A stretch of 64,000 nt of DNA from P52-10 sp041397365 (GCA_041397365.1 JAWKWT010000003.1:186001-250000), one strand, 5' to 3'. Shown: positions 1 through 9,517, counted from the first letter of the stretch. Numbers and translations: made by a program. The notes: a model not told the origin generated them from the letters alone.

Positions 1-220
1 TCGGATATTTCCACGGCTTGAACGCATAGCCCATGGTGTGCATGTCGCTGTCGGAGCGGATGCCGGGATAGCGGAACAGGTCCCAGGTGCCGCCCATGCG
101 CGGCTTCGTCTCCAGGATGGCGAAGGATTTCTGCGGCAGGCGCGTTTTGAGGTAGCGCGCCGCGCCGATACCGGACAGGCCCGCGCCGATGATGATGACG
201 TCGAAGCGTTCAATGGTCAT
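1..220 (-). CDS. flavin-binding (Baeyer-Villiger-type) monooxygenase, N-terminal part only
   Basis: The gene runs off the left edge; only about the first 73 residues are present. The product starts with a Rossmann dinucleotide-binding segment (GAGLSG near residue 13) for FAD. It then has GGTWDLFRYPGIRSDSDM near residue 43, the hallmark stretch after the FAD site in Baeyer-Villiger monooxygenases and related class B flavin monooxygenases. Such enzymes use NADPH and O2 to insert oxygen into ketones or oxidise heteroatoms. The ATG complement lies at 218-220. The substrate cannot be inferred from this fragment. Confidence 0.8.
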   Translation of the reverse strand, partial: MTIERFDVIIIGAGLSGIGAARYLKTRLPQKSFAILETKPRMGGTWDLFRYPGIRSDSDMHTMGYAFKPWKYP

Positions 221-345
221 CGAAAAGCATCCTCGCCTGCGTGCCACCCGAATGTTCCGCCCTGCGAAAGCGCGGATTTTCCCCGATTATACCGGGACCC
301 TGCCGATCCCGGTAGAGCCGGACTGCTCGCATTTCACACGAAGCG

Positions 346-1095
346 TCAGAGCGACTGGCCGCCGTCGACGGTCAGCGTCTGGCCCGTCACCCAGGACGCC
401 CGATCGCTGCACAGGAACAGCGCCGCATTGGCGATCTCGTCGGGGCGTCCCATACGGCCCCAGGGAATCGAGTCGAACGTCGCCTGATACAGTTTCGGAT
501 CGGAGGTCTTGCGCGCTTCCCACGAGCCGCCCGGAAATTCGATCGACCCCGGCGCGATCGCATTGACGCGGATTTTCTTCGGCGCGAGCATCAGCCCTTG
601 CGACATCGTGTAGTTGATGACGGCCGCCTTCACCGCCGCATAGGACGCCGAGCGCACGCTCGCATCGAGACCGGAGATCGACGAGATGTTGAGGATCGCG
701 CCGCCGCCGGCGCGCTCGAGATGCGCAATGGCAGCGTTGGAGGCGCGCACCGTCGCCATCACGTCGATGTCGAACCCCCGCTTCCAGCCGTCCTCCGTGT
801 CGCCGCCACCGAAGCCGGAGGCGTTGTTAACGAGAATGTCGATGCCGCCCAGCGCCTGCGCGGCCGCCTCGATATAGGCTGCGATCGCAGCCTTGTCCGA
901 CAGGTCGCAGGGCGCGGCATGCGCGCTCACATTCAGCGCCTTGATTTCGGCGAGAACGGCGTCAAGCCCCGCCTGCCCGCGGGCGCACACCGACACCGAC
1001 GCGCCGGCCTCGGCAAAGCCGAGCGCGATCGACCGGCCGATCCCCCTGCTACCGCCGGCGACGACGACACGTTTTCCCTTAAAACTGATTTGCAT
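346..1095 (-). CDS. SDR family NAD(P)-dependent oxidoreductase
   Basis: A 249-residue classical short-chain dehydrogenase/reductase. The cofactor motif GGSRGIG lies near residue 14 (a GGxxGIG variant of TGxxxGIG), NNASG near residue 90 fits the structural NNAG motif, and YAAVK near residue 152 supplies the catalytic Tyr and Lys. The C-terminus ends in the usual VDGG segment. Soluble, no signal peptide. It lies in the same orientation as the upstream monooxygenase gene and is divergent from the efflux pair. The substrate is unknown; SDR function cannot be read from these motifs alone. Confidence 0.9.
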   Translation of the reverse strand: MQISFKGKRVVVAGGSRGIGRSIALGFAEAGASVSVCARGQAGLDAVLAEIKALNVSAHAAPCDLSDKAAIAAYIEAAAQALGGIDILVNNASGFGGGDTEDGWKRGFDIDVMATVRASNAAIAHLERAGGGAILNISSISGLDASVRSASYAAVKAAVINYTMSQGLMLAPKKIRVNAIAPGSIEFPGGSWEARKTSDPKLYQATFDSIPWGRMGRPDEIANAALFLCSDRASWVTGQTLTVDGGQSL

Positions 1096-1273
1096 TTTTC
1101 CGATCCTGTCCGCTGCGGTTTCACTCGATCTACACTCTTACCACAGCAGGCATGGCTTGGCCCCGGCCCGCTCCGTCTTTCGGCCGCTTCCCTTGCGTCA
1201 AAAATCATGGGTACAGTGCATCGATCATGTCCGGCCACGATGATCGACGGATCGAGACCGAAACGGAGAGACC

Positions 1274-2413
1274 ATGAGCGGATCGCGTGTTCTGAAACCG
1301 GGCGTTTTCGCAGCGATCGCGGTATCGGCGCTTGTCGCCGGCTGCGGCCAGAACAACACCTATGTCGCCCCGCCGCCGCCGAAGGTCGTCGTCACCGCAC
1401 CGGTCGCACAGACCGTCACCCGCTATTTCGAAACCACCGGCAACGCCGCCGCCATCAATACGGCGAATCTGGTGGCGCGCGTTCCGGGCTTCCTGACCGA
1501 GATCGCCTATCAGGACGGCGCGGCGGTGAAGCAGGGCACTCACCTTTTCAGCATCGAGCCGGAGCCTTACCGGCTGAAGCTGCAACAGGCGCAGGCCGCC
1601 GAAGCCGCGGCCGAAGCCACCGTCGCCCAGACGCAGGCCGAATATGACCGCCAGCAGGAATTGGCCTCGCGCCAGGTCAACACCAAGGCCGCGCTCGACA
1701 ACGCAACCGCCAACCGCGACTCGGCCAAGGCGCGCCTGCTTCAGGCGCAGGCGGACACCAAGCAGGCGCAGATCAATCTCGATTATACGCGCGTGGTCGC
1801 GCCGTTCGACGGCATCGTCACCGCGCGGCAGGTGTCGATCGGCGAACTGGTCGGCGGATCGGGCGCGCAGGTGCTCGCCACCATCGTCCAGTTGAACCCT
1901 ATCTATGTCAGTTTCAACGCCAGCGAACGCGACGTGCTGCGGGTGCGCGACATTCTCAACAAGCGCGGCGAGACGGCGGCCGACCTGATGGGCTCACCGA
2001 TCGAGGTCGGCTTGCAGACCGATGTCGGCTATCCGCACAAGGGCAAGCTCAATTACATCGCGCCGACCGTCAATCCGGCCACGGGCACGCTGGCCGCCCG
2101 CGCCGAGCTCCCCAACGAGCAGCGATTGATGCTGCCGGGATTTTTCGCACGTGTGCGCGTACCGATGGAGCAATCGCCGGCGCTGCTCGTCCCCACGATC
2201 GCGCTCGGCAGCGATCAGGCCGGACGCTATCTGCTGATCGTCGATGGCGACAATGTCGTGCAGCAACGCAAGGTCACCGCCGGCCCCGTGGTCGGCGAAC
2301 GCACGGTGATCGAGAGCGGATTGAAGGCGGATGAGAAGGTGATCGTGTCTGGCCTGCTGCGCGCCATCCCCGGCCAGAAGGTCGATCCGCAAACCCAGAC
2401 CGCAGCGAAATAG
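1274..2413 (+). CDS. RND efflux periplasmic adaptor (membrane fusion protein)
   Basis: A 379-residue adaptor of the AcrA/MexA type that bridges an inner-membrane RND pump to an outer-membrane channel. It begins with a lipoprotein signal ending in the lipobox LVAGC (Cys near residue 24), so it is probably lipid-anchored to the inner membrane. A coiled-coil hairpin rich in Ala, Gln and Glu follows (about residues 95-160), flanked by lipoyl/barrel segments (LDYTRVVAPFDGIVTAR). The start has a purine-rich GGAGAG just upstream. The pump gene follows after 12 bases, so the two are almost certainly one operon. No outer-membrane channel gene is nearby. The exported compound cannot be inferred. Confidence 0.93.
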   Translation: MSGSRVLKPGVFAAIAVSALVAGCGQNNTYVAPPPPKVVVTAPVAQTVTRYFETTGNAAAINTANLVARVPGFLTEIAYQDGAAVKQGTHLFSIEPEPYRLKLQQAQAAEAAAEATVAQTQAEYDRQQELASRQVNTKAALDNATANRDSAKARLLQAQADTKQAQINLDYTRVVAPFDGIVTARQVSIGELVGGSGAQVLATIVQLNPIYVSFNASERDVLRVRDILNKRGETAADLMGSPIEVGLQTDVGYPHKGKLNYIAPTVNPATGTLAARAELPNEQRLMLPGFFARVRVPMEQSPALLVPTIALGSDQAGRYLLIVDGDNVVQQRKVTAGPVVGERTVIESGLKADEKVIVSGLLRAIPGQKVDPQTQTAAK

Positions 2414-2425
2414 CGGACCCCTGCC

Positions 2426-5400
2426 ATGATCTCCCGCTTTTTCATCGATCGCCCGGTCCTCGCAAACGTCCTCGCGATCCTGATGGTCGTCATCGGCGCG
2501 GTGGCGCTGCTGTCGCTGCCGGTCGCGCAATATCCCGACGTGACGCCGCCGACGGTGCAGGTGCAGACCCGTTATCCGGGCGCGAGCGCGCGCACGATCA
2601 TCGACACCATCGCCCTGCCGATCGAGCAGCAGGTGAACGGCGTCGAGAACATGATCTACATGCAATCGATGAGCACCTCGGACGGCACCTATACGCTGGT
2701 GGTCACGTTCAAGGTCGGCACCGATCTGAACTTCGCGCAGATCCTGGTGCAGAACCGCGTGTCGGCGGCGCTGTCGTCGCTGCCGGACGCGGTGCAGAAG
2801 CAGGGCGTGACGGTGCAGAAGCAATCTACATCGATCCTGATGTTCGTGACGCTGACATCCCCGGACAAAACCTTCGACAGCCTGTATCTCGCAAACTATG
2901 GCACCATCCGCCTGAAGGACGAACTGGCGCGGCTGCCGGGCGTCGGCAGCGTGGTCGTGTTCGGCGCGGGGCAGTATTCGATGCGAATCTGGCTCGACCC
3001 GGAAAAGCTGCGCGCGCGCAGCATGACCGCGCAGGACGTGACGCAGGCGCTGCAACAGCAAAGCCAGCAGGTCGCCGCCGGACAGATCGGCGCGCCGCCC
3101 GCCCCCGCCGATACGCCGTTTCAATACACCGTCACGGTGGCGGGCCGGCTCGCCGACGTCGATCAGTTCGAGAACGTGATCGTCAAGACCGGCAGCGCCG
3201 GCGAGGTGACGCGCGTGCGCGACATCGGCCGGGTGGAACTCGGCGCGCAGACCTACGGCCAGATCTTCAAGGTCAACGATCGCCCGGCCGCGGGCATCGC
3301 GGTGTTTCAGGCGCCCGGTGCGAACGCGATGAATGTCGAGAAGACCGTGCGCGACCGCGTCGATCAGCTCGCCAAGGAATTCCCGCAAGGGCTGACCGCG
3401 GAGATTCCGTTCAACACCACTTTGTTCGTCGATGAGGCGATCAAAGAAGTCTACAAGACGCTGATCGAAGCGGCGCTACTGGTGCTGTTCGTGATCCTGC
3501 TGTTTTTGCAGGACTGGCGAGCGATGCTGATCCCCGCCACCACAGTGCCGGTGACGATCATCGGCGCGTTCGCGGCGATGGCCGCGCTCGGCTTCACCGT
3601 CAACCTCTCCACCCTGTTCGCGATCGTGCTCGCCATCGGCATCGTCGTCGACGACGCCATCGTCATCGTCGAAGGCGTCGCGCACAATATCGAGCGCGGG
3701 CTGACATCGCACGACGCCTCAATCAAGGCGATGGACGAATTGTTCGGGCCGATCATCGGCATCACGCTGGTGCTGATGTCGGTGTTCATTCCGGCGGCGT
3801 TCATGCCTGGGCTGACCGGCAAGATGTACGCCCAATTCGCGCTCGTCATCGCCGCCACGGCGATTTTGAGCGCGATCAACGCGGCGACGCTGAAGCCGAC
3901 GCAGGCGGCGTTGTGGATGCGTCCGCCGGTGCCGCCGGAGAAGCGCAATTTCATCTATCGCGGGTTCAATCGCGGCTACGCCAAGCTCGAACGCGGCTAT
4001 GTCCGCCTGATCGGCGCGATGGCGGCGCGCAGCGGCATCTCCGTCGCCGTCGGGCTCGTCATCGTCGCCCTCGCCGGCTGGGGGCTGACGCGCGTGCCGG
4101 CCGGCTTCATTCCGATCGAGGATCAAGGCTATCTGCTGGTGGCGGCGCAGCTTCCGGACGGCGCATCGCTGGAGCGGACACAGAAAGCAATGGACCAGAT
4201 CGCGAAGATCGCCCGCGCTACGCCCGGCGTCGATCAGGTGGTGACGGTGGCCGGCATCTCGCCGCTCGACAACTCCGCCTCGCTGGCCAATGCCGGCGTC
4301 TCCTACATTACGCTGAAGCCATGGAGCCAGCGCGGCAAGGGGCAGGACCTGCTCTCGCTGTTCACGGACATGAACCGGGCGATGCAGGAGGTCACCGACG
4401 CGCGCGTGCTGGTGGTGCCGCCGCCGCCGATCCAGGGCATCGGCAACGCCTCCGGCTTCACCATGCAGCTCGAATTGCGCGACGGCAGTTTCGACTTCGC
4501 CAAATTGCAGACGATGGCGAATACGGTCGCGTCCGCGGCGCAAGGCCAGACCGGCCTGCAACGGGTGATGACCACGTTCCGCTCCGACGCCCCGCAATAC
4601 CGGATCGATATCGACCGGGTGAAAGCGCAGACGCTGCACGTCAATGTCGATCAGGTCTTCTCGACGATCCAGACCTTCATGGGCTCGACCTTCGTCGTCC
4701 AGTTCAACAAATTCGGCCGCACGTTCCAGGCCTATGTGCAGGCCGACGCGCAGTTCCGCCTGCGGCCCGAGGAGATTTCCAGCCTGACGGTGCGCAACCA
4801 GCAGGGCGGCATCGTCCCGATCGGCACGCTGGCGCAGGTCGTGCCGACCACCGGCCCGCCGCTCATCAGCCTCTACAATCTCTATCCGACGGCGATGGTG
4901 ATGGGCATGCCGGCGCAAGGCTTTTCATCCGGTCAGGCGATGACGCTGATGGAGCAGATCGCCGCGCGCACTCTGCCCGCCGGCGCGAATTTCGAATGGA
5001 GCGCGATGTCGTATCAGGAGAAGATCGTCGGCAACCAGATGTATCTGGTGTTCGCGCTCGGCCTGCTGCTGGTCTATCTCGTTCTCGCCGGACAATATGA
5101 GAGCTGGTACACGCCGCTGGCGATCGTGCTGTCGGTGCCGCTGGCGCTGGTCGGGCCGGCCTCGATCCTGATCGCGCTGAAGATCGACGCCAATCTGTAT
5201 GTGCAGATCGGCCTGATTTTGCTGATCGCGCTGTCGGCGAAGAACGCCATCCTGATCGTCGAGGTCGCGCGCGAAAGGCGGCTGCATGAGGGTCTTTCGA
5301 TCGTGCAATCGGCGGTCGAGGCCGCGCGCGCCCGCTTCCGGCCGATCCTGATGACGTCGATCGCCTTCATCCTCAGCGTCGTGCCGCTGGTGATCGCCAC

Positions 5401-5584
5401 CGGCGCCGGCGCGAGTGCGCGCAAATCGATCGGCATCACGGTGTTCACCGGCATGATCGCCTCGACGTGTCTCGCGGTGCTGTTCGTCCCCTCGCTGTTC
5501 GTCGTCATCCAGCGTTTCGAGGAATGGCTTCAGAGCCGCAAGGCGCGCAAGGCCACCTTGCCCAGCGAGACGGGCGCGGGCTGA
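2426..5584 (+). CDS. RND efflux pump, HAE1 family permease (AcrB/MexB-like)
   Basis: 1052 residues, the usual length for hydrophobe/amphiphile RND pumps. The N-terminal helix begins MISRFFIDRPVLANVLA, followed by the porter domain with the family segment SVAQYPDVTPP-like LPVAQYPDVTPP. Two six-helix membrane blocks are visible, with IVDDAIVIVE in TM4 (the proton-relay Asp pair) and the GPASILIALK region in the second half. It works as a trimer, exchanging protons for lipophilic drugs, dyes or detergents. It partners with the adaptor just upstream. No reading-frame damage, unlike several neighbours further along. Regulation is not evident; no TetR-type gene adjoins it. Confidence 0.96.
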   Translation: MISRFFIDRPVLANVLAILMVVIGAVALLSLPVAQYPDVTPPTVQVQTRYPGASARTIIDTIALPIEQQVNGVENMIYMQSMSTSDGTYTLVVTFKVGTDLNFAQILVQNRVSAALSSLPDAVQKQGVTVQKQSTSILMFVTLTSPDKTFDSLYLANYGTIRLKDELARLPGVGSVVVFGAGQYSMRIWLDPEKLRARSMTAQDVTQALQQQSQQVAAGQIGAPPAPADTPFQYTVTVAGRLADVDQFENVIVKTGSAGEVTRVRDIGRVELGAQTYGQIFKVNDRPAAGIAVFQAPGANAMNVEKTVRDRVDQLAKEFPQGLTAEIPFNTTLFVDEAIKEVYKTLIEAALLVLFVILLFLQDWRAMLIPATTVPVTIIGAFAAMAALGFTVNLSTLFAIVLAIGIVVDDAIVIVEGVAHNIERGLTSHDASIKAMDELFGPIIGITLVLMSVFIPAAFMPGLTGKMYAQFALVIAATAILSAINAATLKPTQAALWMRPPVPPEKRNFIYRGFNRGYAKLERGYVRLIGAMAARSGISVAVGLVIVALAGWGLTRVPAGFIPIEDQGYLLVAAQLPDGASLERTQKAMDQIAKIARATPGVDQVVTVAGISPLDNSASLANAGVSYITLKPWSQRGKGQDLLSLFTDMNRAMQEVTDARVLVVPPPPIQGIGNASGFTMQLELRDGSFDFAKLQTMANTVASAAQGQTGLQRVMTTFRSDAPQYRIDIDRVKAQTLHVNVDQVFSTIQTFMGSTFVVQFNKFGRTFQAYVQADAQFRLRPEEISSLTVRNQQGGIVPIGTLAQVVPTTGPPLISLYNLYPTAMVMGMPAQGFSSGQAMTLMEQIAARTLPAGANFEWSAMSYQEKIVGNQMYLVFALGLLLVYLVLAGQYESWYTPLAIVLSVPLALVGPASILIALKIDANLYVQIGLILLIALSAKNAILIVEVARERRLHEGLSIVQSAVEAARARFRPILMTSIAFILSVVPLVIATGAGASARKSIGITVFTGMIASTCLAVLFVPSLFVVIQRFEEWLQSRKARKATLPSETGAG

Positions 5585-5587
5585 CGC

Positions 5588-6382
5588 TTACGCCTGCTTC
5601 GGCAATGCGAGGCGCTGCTCGCGCCTTGCAATCGAGAACGCCGCCAGCACGAACAGCGCCACCACGAACTGCGCCGTCAGCGCCTCGCTGGTGGCGTTCA
5701 GCCCGATCGCCTCCAGCCAGCCGCCGCCCGGCATCGGGTCCGCCGCGATGATGTTCTGCTCCTGAAATTCCTGAATCGCATCGCCGATGAATTTCAGCGC
5801 CGTGATGAACAGGAAGACCGACGTCACGACGAACAGCGGCCGCAGCGGGATGCGGTGCGCCAGACGGTTCAGCACATAGAACAGCACGGCGAGCAGCAGC
5901 GCCGCAGCGCCAAGTCCGGCGAAGATGCCGACCGTCCACCCGCCTTCCGCATTCGCAAGCGCCGTGACGAACAGCACCGTCTCGGCACCTTCGCGAAACA
6001 CCGACAGGAAGGCGAGCATGCCGATCGCCCAGTTCGTGCCTTTGGCGAGCGCCTGTTCGGCCTTGTCGGCAACGAAGGTTTTCCACGAGGCCGGGTCCTG
6101 CTTCAGCATCAGCCAGCCGCTGACATAGAGCATGATCGCCGAGGCCAGAAGGATGACGACCGCTTCCATCGTGTCGTCATGCTGGCCGGAGTTGAACACC
6201 GCGAAAATCCACGCGGTGAGGAAGCTCGCCGCCACCGCCACCAGCGCGCCGGCATAAAGCACCTTGACGCGATCCCCGGCCCCAACCTTGCCGAGATAGC
6301 CGGCGAGAGCCGCGATGACGAGCATCGCCTCCAGCCCTTCGCGGACGAGAATGGTGGCGGCCTGCACGAATGAAACCCACAT
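5588..6382 (-). CDS. FTR1 family iron permease
   Basis: A 264-residue polytopic membrane protein with two REGxE iron-binding motifs: REGLE at residues 14-18 and REGAE at 130-134. Paired REGxE motifs define the FTR1/EfeU permease family, which moves ferric iron or oxidised ferrous iron across the inner membrane. About seven hydrophobic segments are visible. It is the last gene of a minus-strand set (PepSY, DUF2271, DUF4198, ApbE, FTR1), so iron import is the likely shared purpose. EfeO and EfeB genes are absent here; the DUF4198 and DUF2271 proteins may take the periplasmic role, which is inference. Confidence 0.92.
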   Translation of the reverse strand: MWVSFVQAATILVREGLEAMLVIAALAGYLGKVGAGDRVKVLYAGALVAVAASFLTAWIFAVFNSGQHDDTMEAVVILLASAIMLYVSGWLMLKQDPASWKTFVADKAEQALAKGTNWAIGMLAFLSVFREGAETVLFVTALANAEGGWTVGIFAGLGAAALLLAVLFYVLNRLAHRIPLRPLFVVTSVFLFITALKFIGDAIQEFQEQNIIAADPMPGGGWLEAIGLNATSEALTAQFVVALFVLAAFSIARREQRLALPKQA

Positions 6383-6459
6383 GATCGTCTAGTCCCTTGC
6401 TGCATGCGGCGGAGTCAAATCCGCGCGCAGAACGCCATGCATCGGCCGGGAATGCCGGC

Positions 6460-7482
6460 TCAGCCGATCATGGCCTGAAACGCCCGGCTGATGCTTTCGC
6501 AACGCCGGGCCAACCCGTTCTCCCGCTCCTCGAATTCGATCACCGCCGCAAGGCCATGCCGATCCGCAAACGCCAGCGCCTCATGCGGCCCCATCACCAT
6601 TAGCGCGGTCGCATAGGCGTCCGCCATCATGCAGCAGCGATGCAGCACGGTCGCAATCATCATGCCGTTGTCGATCGGATAGCCGGTTCGCGGATCGATG
6701 GTGTGCGAATAGAGCGTTGCACCCGCACGAAAATGTCGCTCGCAGCCGGAGGTGGCGATCGCCAGATCGTGCAAAGCGACCAGGATCGGCGCATGGGCGT
6801 TGCTGCCACGATCCACCGACACCCACCACGGCGCGCCGTCCGGCTTCACGCCGAAGCCTGAAAGCTCGCCGCCGATCTCGACCAGCGCCGACGCCACGCC
6901 GTTCCGCCGCAGCGTTTCGGCCACAAGGTCGACGGCAAACCCTTTGGCGATTCCGCAAAAGTCCAATCGCGCGCGACGGGTTCTTGATATTCGTTGTCCG
7001 GCGGCATCGAGAACGATGGCAGCATGCCCGGATTCTCCCAGCGCCTCCGCAATCGCGGCGGCGGCCGGAACCGGCTCGCGCGGTTGTCGCGGCCCAAAAC
7101 CCCACAGATCGACAAGCGCGCCGACTACGGGATCGTAAGCGCCCGCTGTTTCGCGCGCGACCTGCAAGGCCGCTTCCGTCACTGTCGCGAAATCCGGCGA
7201 AATCTCCTGCCAGCCGTTCAACGGCCCGTCGTTGAAACGGCTCAGGCTGGAAGCGGCTTCCCACGGGCTGAACTCGGCGATCACCCGCGCCAGCGCCTCG
7301 TCGATCGCCGCGCGCAAAAGCGGCGCGCGCGAAAAACGATCGACATAGCGCACGCGCCACGACGTGCCCATCGTCTCGCCGCCGAGCGTGTGGACCTGCC
7401 CGGACGGACGCGCGAGCGAGGACGGTACGAGGTCCGTCGGAATCGCGACGCGCCGCGATTCCGGCATCGCTTTCGGGATCAT
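6460..7482 (-). CDS. apbE: FAD:protein FMN transferase
   Basis: A 340-residue ApbE/flavin transferase. Family landmarks are GGETMGTSW near residue 34, SLSRFND near residue 79, the GIAKGFAVD segment, and SHTIDPRTGYPI near the C-terminal third (metal and flavin site). ApbE enzymes attach FMN to threonine in partner proteins, usually those of redox membrane systems. In this gene set the likely partner is one of the adjoining periplasmic or membrane proteins, suggesting a flavin-based reductase that makes iron available to FTR1. That partnership is inferred from position only. The gene is 4 bases from the DUF4198 gene. Confidence 0.93.
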   Translation of the reverse strand: MIPKAMPESRRVAIPTDLVPSSLARPSGQVHTLGGETMGTSWRVRYVDRFSRAPLLRAAIDEALARVIAEFSPWEAASSLSRFNDGPLNGWQEISPDFATVTEAALQVARETAGAYDPVVGALVDLWGFGPRQPREPVPAAAAIAEALGESGHAAIVLDAAGQRISRTRRARLDFCGIAKGFAVDLVAETLRRNGVASALVEIGGELSGFGVKPDGAPWWVSVDRGSNAHAPILVALHDLAIATSGCERHFRAGATLYSHTIDPRTGYPIDNGMMIATVLHRCCMMADAYATALMVMGPHEALAFADRHGLAAVIEFEERENGLARRCESISRAFQAMIG

Positions 7483-7485
7483 GCG

Positions 7486-8298
7486 CTACGGAGGCAGAAC
7501 CTCGACGGTGGTGGTGTAACTCGCCCGCCGCGTCGCGTCCTTGATCTTGCTTTTCTCGTCCCGCACATTGGCGTGCATCCAATACATTCCGGGCGCGGGA
7601 TAGGTGACGGTGAAGGTTCCGGATTCGTCGGTCGTCACCTTGAAGTCGTTCAGCTTGTCGCGATAGCGGATGCCGCCAGGGACGATCTCGACATCGAGAC
7701 CCGCGGCCGGCTGGCCGTCCAGCGTCAGGCGGAAGGTCGCCTTCTCGCCGGCGACGAGATTGTTCGGGTGCGTGACCGGGACGAGTTCGAGGCCCGTGCC
7801 CGTGGTCTTGAGAACGGTGTCGGTCGGCTTGCCGGCGGTCACGAAGATTTCGATCCGGCCCTGCATCTCCGACAGCTTCACCTCGGTCGCGCCGGCCGGA
7901 ATCTCCTTCGCGATCGTGTCCGCCTTGCCGCGCGCGCGCTTCTGCTGGCCGTTCAGCTTGTAGCTCGCGAACGCGCCCAGGTTGACGAGGCTCATCTTGT
8001 AGGTGCCGCTCTGCGTCAGGCGGACATCGAAGGTGTTTCGATATTGTCCCTTGGCGATGTTGTCGGCGGTCGCGGGCGTGCCGTCCGGCGCGGTGATCGC
8101 CAGATTGTCGAGATTGAGCGGGCGGTGCTCGAAATAGAACAGGTCGTTGGAGACGGCGGCATCCACCGTCACCCAATTGTCCTTGCCCGCCAGCACCGTC
8201 GCCGACGGCAGCAGCCAGGTGCGGTGTGCGTAAGCGGTCGCCGAAACCGCAGTCATTGCGAGCAGGCTCAGTGCGGCGAGCTTCAATGGGCTTTTCAT
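7486..8298 (-). CDS. DUF4198 domain-containing periplasmic protein
   Basis: A 270-residue protein with a clear signal peptide (MKSPLKLAALSLLAMTAVSA, then AYA cleavage). The mature part starts HRTWLLPS, typical of DUF4198 proteins, and is mostly predicted beta structure. I placed the start at 8298 rather than the ATG three codons upstream (8307), because AGAGAGG lies at a proper distance only from the inner ATG. Family members often neighbour TonB receptors, nickel/cobalt or iron transporters and are thought to bind or carry metal. The substrate is unproven. It is part of the minus-strand iron gene set. Confidence 0.85.
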   Translation of the reverse strand: MKSPLKLAALSLLAMTAVSATAYAHRTWLLPSATVLAGKDNWVTVDAAVSNDLFYFEHRPLNLDNLAITAPDGTPATADNIAKGQYRNTFDVRLTQSGTYKMSLVNLGAFASYKLNGQQKRARGKADTIAKEIPAGATEVKLSEMQGRIEIFVTAGKPTDTVLKTTGTGLELVPVTHPNNLVAGEKATFRLTLDGQPAAGLDVEIVPGGIRYRDKLNDFKVTTDESGTFTVTYPAPGMYWMHANVRDEKSKIKDATRRASYTTTVEVLPP

Positions 8299-8327
8299 CG
8301 CAGCCATCCTCTCTTTGTTGGAGCAGG

Positions 8328-8840
8328 TCAGGGGTTCAGGGTCAGGCCGAGCGCGCCGATCTCGTGCTCGCCTTTGACGTCATGCTTCTTGGTCTCCTTC
8401 GGAGGCCATTGGAACGGAACGCGCAAAATCTCGCGGCCGCCGACTTCGCGCGCGGCCTCGACGATCAACTGATATTCTCCGGCCGGCAGGTCCTTGAGCG
8501 CAGAGGTCTTCGCGTCGAAGGAAATCTCGTGCGTGCCCGGCGCGCGCGTCGGGCTGGAGACGCCGTCGGCCGGCAGCGTCAGTTCGCGGCCGACCTTGCG
8601 CCACCATTGGCGCATGTCCTTCAGCCACTTGTTGCCTTCGCTATTCTTTAGCTTGGTGTCGTACCAGACCGCGAGATTTGTCACCTTGTCGCCGCCGGCG
8701 TTCTCGATCCAGAACGACACGTAGGGCCGGTGATATTCGACGACGTTGAGGCGTGGAATTTCGATACTGACCACAGCGTCCGCGGCCGCGGCCTGCGAAA
8801 CCGCCAGAGTGGTCAGAGCTACCGAGATGGTCAGACGCAT
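8328..8840 (-). CDS. DUF2271 domain-containing periplasmic protein
   Basis: A 170-residue protein with a signal peptide (MRLTISVALTTLAVSQAAA, then ADA). The mature region has YHRPYVSFWIEN, LAVWYDTK and the W-rich stretch KDMRQWWRKVG, which fit DUF2271. The gene lies between the PepSY gene (8 bases away) and the DUF4198 gene (20 bases away), so it is translated as part of one operon. DUF2271 proteins commonly occur beside PepSY membrane proteins and ApbE, suggesting a flavinylated or electron-transferring periplasmic partner. No Thr acceptor motif for ApbE was securely identified by eye. Confidence 0.8.
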   Translation of the reverse strand: MRLTISVALTTLAVSQAAAADAVVSIEIPRLNVVEYHRPYVSFWIENAGGDKVTNLAVWYDTKLKNSEGNKWLKDMRQWWRKVGRELTLPADGVSSPTRAPGTHEISFDAKTSALKDLPAGEYQLIVEAAREVGGREILRVPFQWPPKETKKHDVKGEHEIGALGLTLNP

Positions 8841-8848
8841 GGCTTTTC

Positions 8849-9517
8849 CTATTGATGAACCAGAAACACGAGAAGCAGGATCGGGATGACGAGGCCAGCG
8901 CCGACCACCGGCCAGGTCGTCGGCCGTTTGGCGGAATGCATCTGCAACAGAAACAGGCCGGTGACGCAGAAGACGACGCAGCCGATCGAGAAGATGTCGA
9001 TGAACCAGCTCCAGGCCGTGCCGGTGTGCCGGCCCTTGTGCAGGTCGTTGAGGTAAGCGATCCAGCCGCGGTCGGTGACCTCGTATTGAATGGCGCCGTC
9101 GCTGCGATCGATGCTCAGCCAGGCGTCGCCGCCAGGCCGGGGCAACGACACATAGACGTCGCGCGCCGACCACTCGGCGGAGCGGCCGGTGACGTTCACG
9201 CCCAATTGCCGCGAAATCCACCGGTTGATCTCAAGCGGCACGTCGTTCTTGCTGACGGCAGGATAGGTGGCCAGTTGCTTGACGAGTTCCGCAGGCAATG
9301 TCGCATCCCTCGACACCGTGACCGGGCGCGATTCGATCTGCCCGGCATGGTTCAGCGTCAAACCCGTGACGGCAAAAACCAGCATTCCGATCAGGCAGAT
9401 TCCGGAGCTGACCCAGTGCCATTGATACAAGTGGCGAAGCCAGTTGATCCGCCGCTTCTTCGTATTCGCCTTCGCCGCCAACAGTCGCATCCTTCGCCGC
9501 CAGCAGGCGGCATCCAT
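8849..9517 (-). CDS. PepSY-associated transmembrane protein
   Basis: 222 residues. It starts with a basic cytoplasmic segment, then WLRHLYQWHWVSSGICLIGMLVF, the first helix typical of PepSY-associated TM proteins. A periplasmic PepSY-like domain follows (AWLSIDRSDGAIQYEVTDRGW), then YLNDLHKGRHTG and two C-terminal helices. The His residues in and near the helices could bind haem, as suggested for this superfamily of ferric-reductase-like proteins. It leads the minus-strand iron operon. An inner ATG at 9490 is possible but has purines touching it; the start at 9517 has GGAAGG at better spacing. An Irr-like box lies 62-78 bases upstream. Confidence 0.85.
   Translation of the reverse strand: MDAACWRRRMRLLAAKANTKKRRINWLRHLYQWHWVSSGICLIGMLVFAVTGLTLNHAGQIESRPVTVSRDATLPAELVKQLATYPAVSKNDVPLEINRWISRQLGVNVTGRSAEWSARDVYVSLPRPGGDAWLSIDRSDGAIQYEVTDRGWIAYLNDLHKGRHTGTAWSWFIDIFSIGCVVFCVTGLFLLQMHSAKRPTTWPVVGAGLVIPILLLVFLVHQ

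Noticed and set aside
1994..3388. Minus-strand open frame of 464 codons opposite the efflux genes
   Set aside because: Low-complexity Arg/His/Asp product; the adaptor and pump genes explain the sequence.
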